Source: Lunularia cruciata
Lineage: Eukaryota; Streptophyta; Marchantiopsida; Lunulariales; Lunulariaceae
DNA: 64,000 nt
Assembly: GCA_948567375.1 (NCBI GenBank)
Contig: OX419762.1
Coordinates: forward strand, 27,533,465-27,597,464
Direction of reading: 5' to 3'
Shown: positions 60,327-64,000 of the stretch, piece by piece
How positions within the stretch are numbered: position 1 is the stretch's first letter
Layout: each line of letters starts with the position of its first letter
Notes under the pieces: generated by a model
The model's input: only the letters and a program-made list of their open reading frames with translations
Told to the model about the DNA's origin: nothing
The model's database searches: none
Made by a program: the position numbers and the translations under genes

Positions 60327-60909
60327 TGTAATACTCTAAGGACAAGAGAACTCTCCAAGAGAGATACAAGAGAGAAGACACAAATTTCACACTCAATCTT
60401 TCAATGACCCAAAGGAGCACCTTCTCTTTATTATATAGCAAAGAGGATCCCCGCAAAGGAAGCTCCACCCTTGGATCAGATACATGGATTGGTGACCTAT
60501 TAGTGAGCTCCATCCTTGGATTAGTTGTTTGGATAGGTGACATGTTAGTCTTTGTCCTATCTAGCTGGTCAAATAGGTTTGACCAAAGAGAATATTTAGG
60601 GAATCTTCTTGTAGGGAGCTCAGAATTGTGTGGGTGAGGTACCATTGGAGAGCTCTCAATGAGATGAATCATAGGGGGAGAATGCAAGCCTTTCTTCTCT
60701 ACATGTGAGAATTTTTTCCATTTTTTAGGCCTAATTCATTTGTTTAGGCCTTCAAAATTAGCTCTAAAGTTTAGACTACTTTTGGCTTCTACCCTATCAG
60801 TAGAAGTACTCTCTTGCTAGCACCTCTATCTGATTTACCTAGCCCATTGTACACAACATCTCAAGTCAATTTTCACCTCTAGATAATATGTCTAGCTACT
60901 TGTATTACA
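60327..60909 (-). repeat. 5' LTR of E4
   Basis: 583 bp; the plus strand starts TGTAATACTCTAAGGACAAG and ends CTTGTATTACA. A TATATAAT-like box lies inverted near 60431-60438. Confidence 0.88.
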
Positions 60910-61820
60910 CATATACCAAAATATTTTTTGTTAGTTATATAGGTCCAAGATTGGACATGTATTGAGAAATAGTACTAACTAAATAAGCAACACTATATCA
61001 AGAACAGCTCATTGCACACATTAAACTACAAACATCATTCTGATAAAGAATTGTTCATAATCAATTTGAATTGAGTAGATGGTGATTGATCTATGCTAAG
61101 AAACAAACAATGAGTAACAAGAGTGGAAACAAGTTTACAATTCAACAAGTTGAATTATTCAAGCTTGTTTTCAATGTAGCTAGTTTGATCGTTCTTAAGC
61201 CAACCATACTTTCTATCGTGTTGGAGATGCATACCAAGGACATGATATTCTTCACCTAAGTCTATCATCTTAAACTCTTGATTGAGTAAATCTTTAATTG
61301 TCCAAACTAATGCAAGACTTAAGATGGCCAAGATAAGATCATCAATATATAGTGCCAAAATTAGAATTGTAGAGGCTTTGCATAGGATATAGATATTGTT
61401 ATCAATTGTAGAGTTCATAAATCCAATGTCTAACAAAGTATAATGAATTTTTTTTTCAACATTTGTGTTGATTTCTTTATAACATAAATAGATCAATTAA
61501 GAAGGCAAACAAGAGTATGATCAAATACCATCAATCCTTCAAAAAGAGCCGTGAAAATTTTTTCATGGAGTTTGCCATAAAGAAAAGTAGCAATAACGTC
61601 AAGTTGATATACCTCTAAGTTGAAGTGTATTGCCAAGGCAAATAGAATCCACAAGGATTGAAGTTTAACAATCAAAGAGAATGTTTAATTATAGTCAATT
61701 CCAAGGATTTATGTAACTTCCTTTGCCACAAATTGAGCATTATATTTTTGAATATGTATATCATAAGTCAAATTGATTTTGAACATTACCCAAATTAATC
61801 CAATCAACAAGTAATTAAAC
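60910..61820 (-). pseudogene. Ty1/Copia reverse transcriptase remnant
   Basis: The minus strand reads, from about 61790 downwards, NAQFVAKEV, ALAIHFNLEVYQLDVIATFLYGKL and then LALYIDDLILA with DLGEEYHVLGMHLQ. This is Copia RT in the proper order, including the catalytic-site region (the expected YVDD reads YIDD). Further down come AMSCS...AYLV and SQYMSNLGP, the RT end. Stops and one frameshift (near 61495) disable it. It is cut at 60910 by E4 and resumes at 56024. No integrase or LTR was seen upstream. Confidence 0.8.
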
Positions 61821-63021
61821 AAGTGTACATGCTTGTATCATGGCCATATTTTGGAATTCAATATTTCTAGTACCTTTCTAATGCTCTACATCAAGTCAAG
61901 ATAACTTATTTGTATGTGGAAGACTCATTAAAAGAATGAAGTGGAGATAGAAAATCTCACTTTTTCAACTTCTCAACCTCCAATACTTGGTCACATTTTT
62001 CAACTACTTTGGAAATACAAGGATTGCATTTTAACACATGAGAGGAGCAAGGGATCAAGAAAAGGAATATAGGTGTATGTATTTCAGATGCAATGACATC
62101 CAAGCCAAATGTATGTGGAAGTAAGGTCCTTTGTACATATGTTCTTTGTCCATTATTACCCTTTAGACTTGTTTCCTTCAGTATTGTCCCTTCAAAGTGC
62201 CTTTTGCTTTGTACTTGTTTCCTTTATACCTTTGCATGGAAAAACACAACTCCAAAGGAAACTTTAATTGAGAAGTTTTTTTCCTTAATAATAAATTATT
62301 CCACCATATCATTAAAAGAAAGACTGAATAATAAAATAAATAAAAGTTTTTGAAAATGTGTGCATCACAAGTTTACAAGTGCAACTTGCAAAGAATAATC
62401 AAACAAGACAAGTTAAAAAAGTCTCTTAGAAATTAGATATATGCTTACTTCCAAAATTTGATGTATGTACATACTTTGTTTGCATGATGCATTCATTTGA
62501 TTTGTGCATGTAATGCATGCACCTAATCTAGTAGCAATATATGAATTAAAGGTGAAAAAAGCTACTTAGAAATTAAATAAATGTTTGCTTTTGAAAATAT
62601 ATTGCATACACAATGCATAGATCTAATCAAACTTAAAAATACACAACATAAAATAGTCATATAGTTTGCTTTTCATAATGTATCTTGTGCATATAATCCA
62701 TTCAGCAAGTTGTACCTATAACTGAAATGATGACTTAAAAATGCTATCATTCTTTGTTTTAAAACTACTTTTTTATAAATGTGGTACAATCTACATTTGG
62801 AATACACTCTTGCTAAGAATTTTGTTGGGTTTTAAGTACTTATAAGATTGTGGTTATGTCTTACTTGTGAAAAAAACACATGCTTATTAAATTTTTTTTT
62901 TTTTAGATTTCTATTTTTCTCTTTCTTCATAGATACCTAATTGTAATATATCCAGAATCCTTTTTGCACACCTTAAGCATATTGTGATTAAATTAAATAT
63001 TTTTTTTAAGACTTGTCATGC
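61821..63021. other. AT-rich sequence, no gene
   Basis: No family recognised; it may contain decayed upstream parts of the Copia element. The frame at 62093-62353 (+) has no motif. Confidence 0.4.
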
Positions 63022-64000
63022 TTATATACATTGCTATACAACATACATCACTGTCAACATCATACACTATAGAAGAACAGCTCACACATAAGTCATACAT
63101 AGACTCTAAAGTGCCACAATGATATAATTAGATCGTTTACTATTCTTGAATCAACTCAACTCAGATTAGTACTTGATCTATCACTCTATAAACTGCCAAC
63201 AACTGGACACTAATTACAATCAAACCACACCCACTCTAGCTAAGAGAATCTAGTGACGCTCATCGGCTATTGTGCATATATACATTGCTACACAACATAC
63301 ATCACTCACAACATCATACACTATAGAAACACAACTCACACATAAGCCATACATAGTGTCTAAAGTGCCATAATAATCAGATTGTTTACAACTCTCAAAT
63401 ACACTCAACTCATATCAGTACTTGATTTGTCAATCTATAAAATGCCAACAACTAGGCATTGATTACAGTCAAGCCACACACACTCTAGCTAAGAGAATCC
63501 AAGTGACGCTTGCCGGCCTCTATCCACCATAGCTAGGAACTCGAAGGCTCAACATCAAAGAAGTGAGCTCTCTAGAGCTGCACTTCAAAAGTATACCCTT
63601 GGACTCAAGCTAGGTTTGAAACCCTAATGGTCCCACTGACGGCACACTTGATGGTGCAAATGGTGCAAAGTGATGCTGGGCCCCACCGTGAAGTCAATAC
63701 CCCAAACACAAAATCTGACCGTCAGAAAGTAGTCTTTGAGAAATTGCTAAAATAACTCTAATTACTATCACTAGAACTTCAATGTTTGTGCAATCAAGAT
63801 GCGACACTACAAATGGCATGACAACTATCTTGCATATATACATTGCTACACAACATACATTGCTGTCAACATCATACATTATAGAAGCACAACTCACACA
63901 TAAGTCATACATAGACTCTAAAGTGCCATAATCGCCCCCTAGCTAGCAGTTAGGTCCCTCTAACTCCAGATAGCCATCTACTACAAGTATATGGTATACC
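63022..64000. repeat. Three imperfect direct repeats
   Basis: A unit beginning with a TATATACATTGCTA-type block and ACAACATACAT starts near 63025, 63275 and 63835. The first two units run about 245 bp in parallel (shared CTCACACATAAG, CTAAAGTGCCA, AGTACTTGAT and CTCTAGCTAAGAGAATC); the third matches for about 100 bp and then diverges (GCCCCCTAGC). They may be terminal or subterminal repeats of another transposon running off the window. No coding sequence between them is recognised. Confidence 0.75.

Larger units (their letters stand above)
56025..60909 (-). mobile_element. Gypsy element E4, internally deleted, inserted in Copia pol
   Basis: Minus-strand element with both LTRs (56025-56622 and 60327-60909), a primer site (complement of TGGTATCAAG at 60316-60325) and a polypurine tract (about 56625-56638). 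The flanks are identical: CATAT at 56020-56024 and at 60910-60914. A deletion near 58790 joins RT directly to gag, removing protease and most of RT, so the element is 4.9 kb. Its LTRs look less diverged from each other than those of E1. Confidence 0.92.

Noticed and set aside
1-64000. CRISPR arrays, bacterial operons or a defence system
   Set aside because: No regularly spaced short repeats, ribosome binding sites or compact gene clusters; split genes and LTR elements show plant nuclear DNA.

Overview
This is a plant nuclear window with plant-type split genes, LTR retrotransposons that use an initiator-Met-tRNA-like primer site, and one tRNA gene. The best clue to the organism is the aquaporin at 20.1-23.1 kb. 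Its reconstructed selectivity filter (His, His, Ala, Arg) matches the HIP subfamily, known mainly from mosses and Selaginella. A bryophyte, most likely a moss, is my inference; the species is not identified.

The window has three zones. (1) 1-11.3 kb is a transposon nest. A decayed non-LTR reverse transcriptase gene is split by a complete but dead Ty3/Gypsy chromovirus (E1, 2040-9315). E1 itself contains further LTR insertions. (2) 11.3-38.9 kb is a gene island in which I see no copy of the Gypsy LTR family. It holds an FBP7/FBXO9-type F-box gene (+, 13965-17128, 10 exons), a HIP aquaporin gene with a repetitive 180-residue N-terminal extension (-, 20073-23143, 6 exons), a tRNA-Ala(CGC) gene inside the aquaporin's first coding intron, and COG4 of the Golgi tethering complex (-, 35223-37860, 2 exons). 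Long stretches between them have no recognisable gene. (3) 38.9-64 kb is a second nest. It has Gypsy elements E2 (+), E3 (-) and E4 (-), several solo LTRs, and a Ty1/Copia element whose pol is cut by E3 and by E4, each with a matching 5-bp target-site duplication. Three diverged direct repeats close the window.

All Gypsy copies belong to one LTR family of about 0.6 kb, with inverted ends TGTAATAC...GTATTACA, and I count 14 LTR copies. They share the order gag, protease, RT, RNase H, integrase, chromodomain. All coding parts are broken by stops and frameshifts, many of which look like C-to-T or G-to-A changes. The three host genes are intact as modelled and have unrelated jobs (SCF-linked F-box protein, membrane channel, Golgi tether); nothing suggests that they work as a unit.

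Exon models were made by hand from splice consensus, reading phase and remembered family conservation. Frame closure across every junction is the main support. No search or alignment was run.
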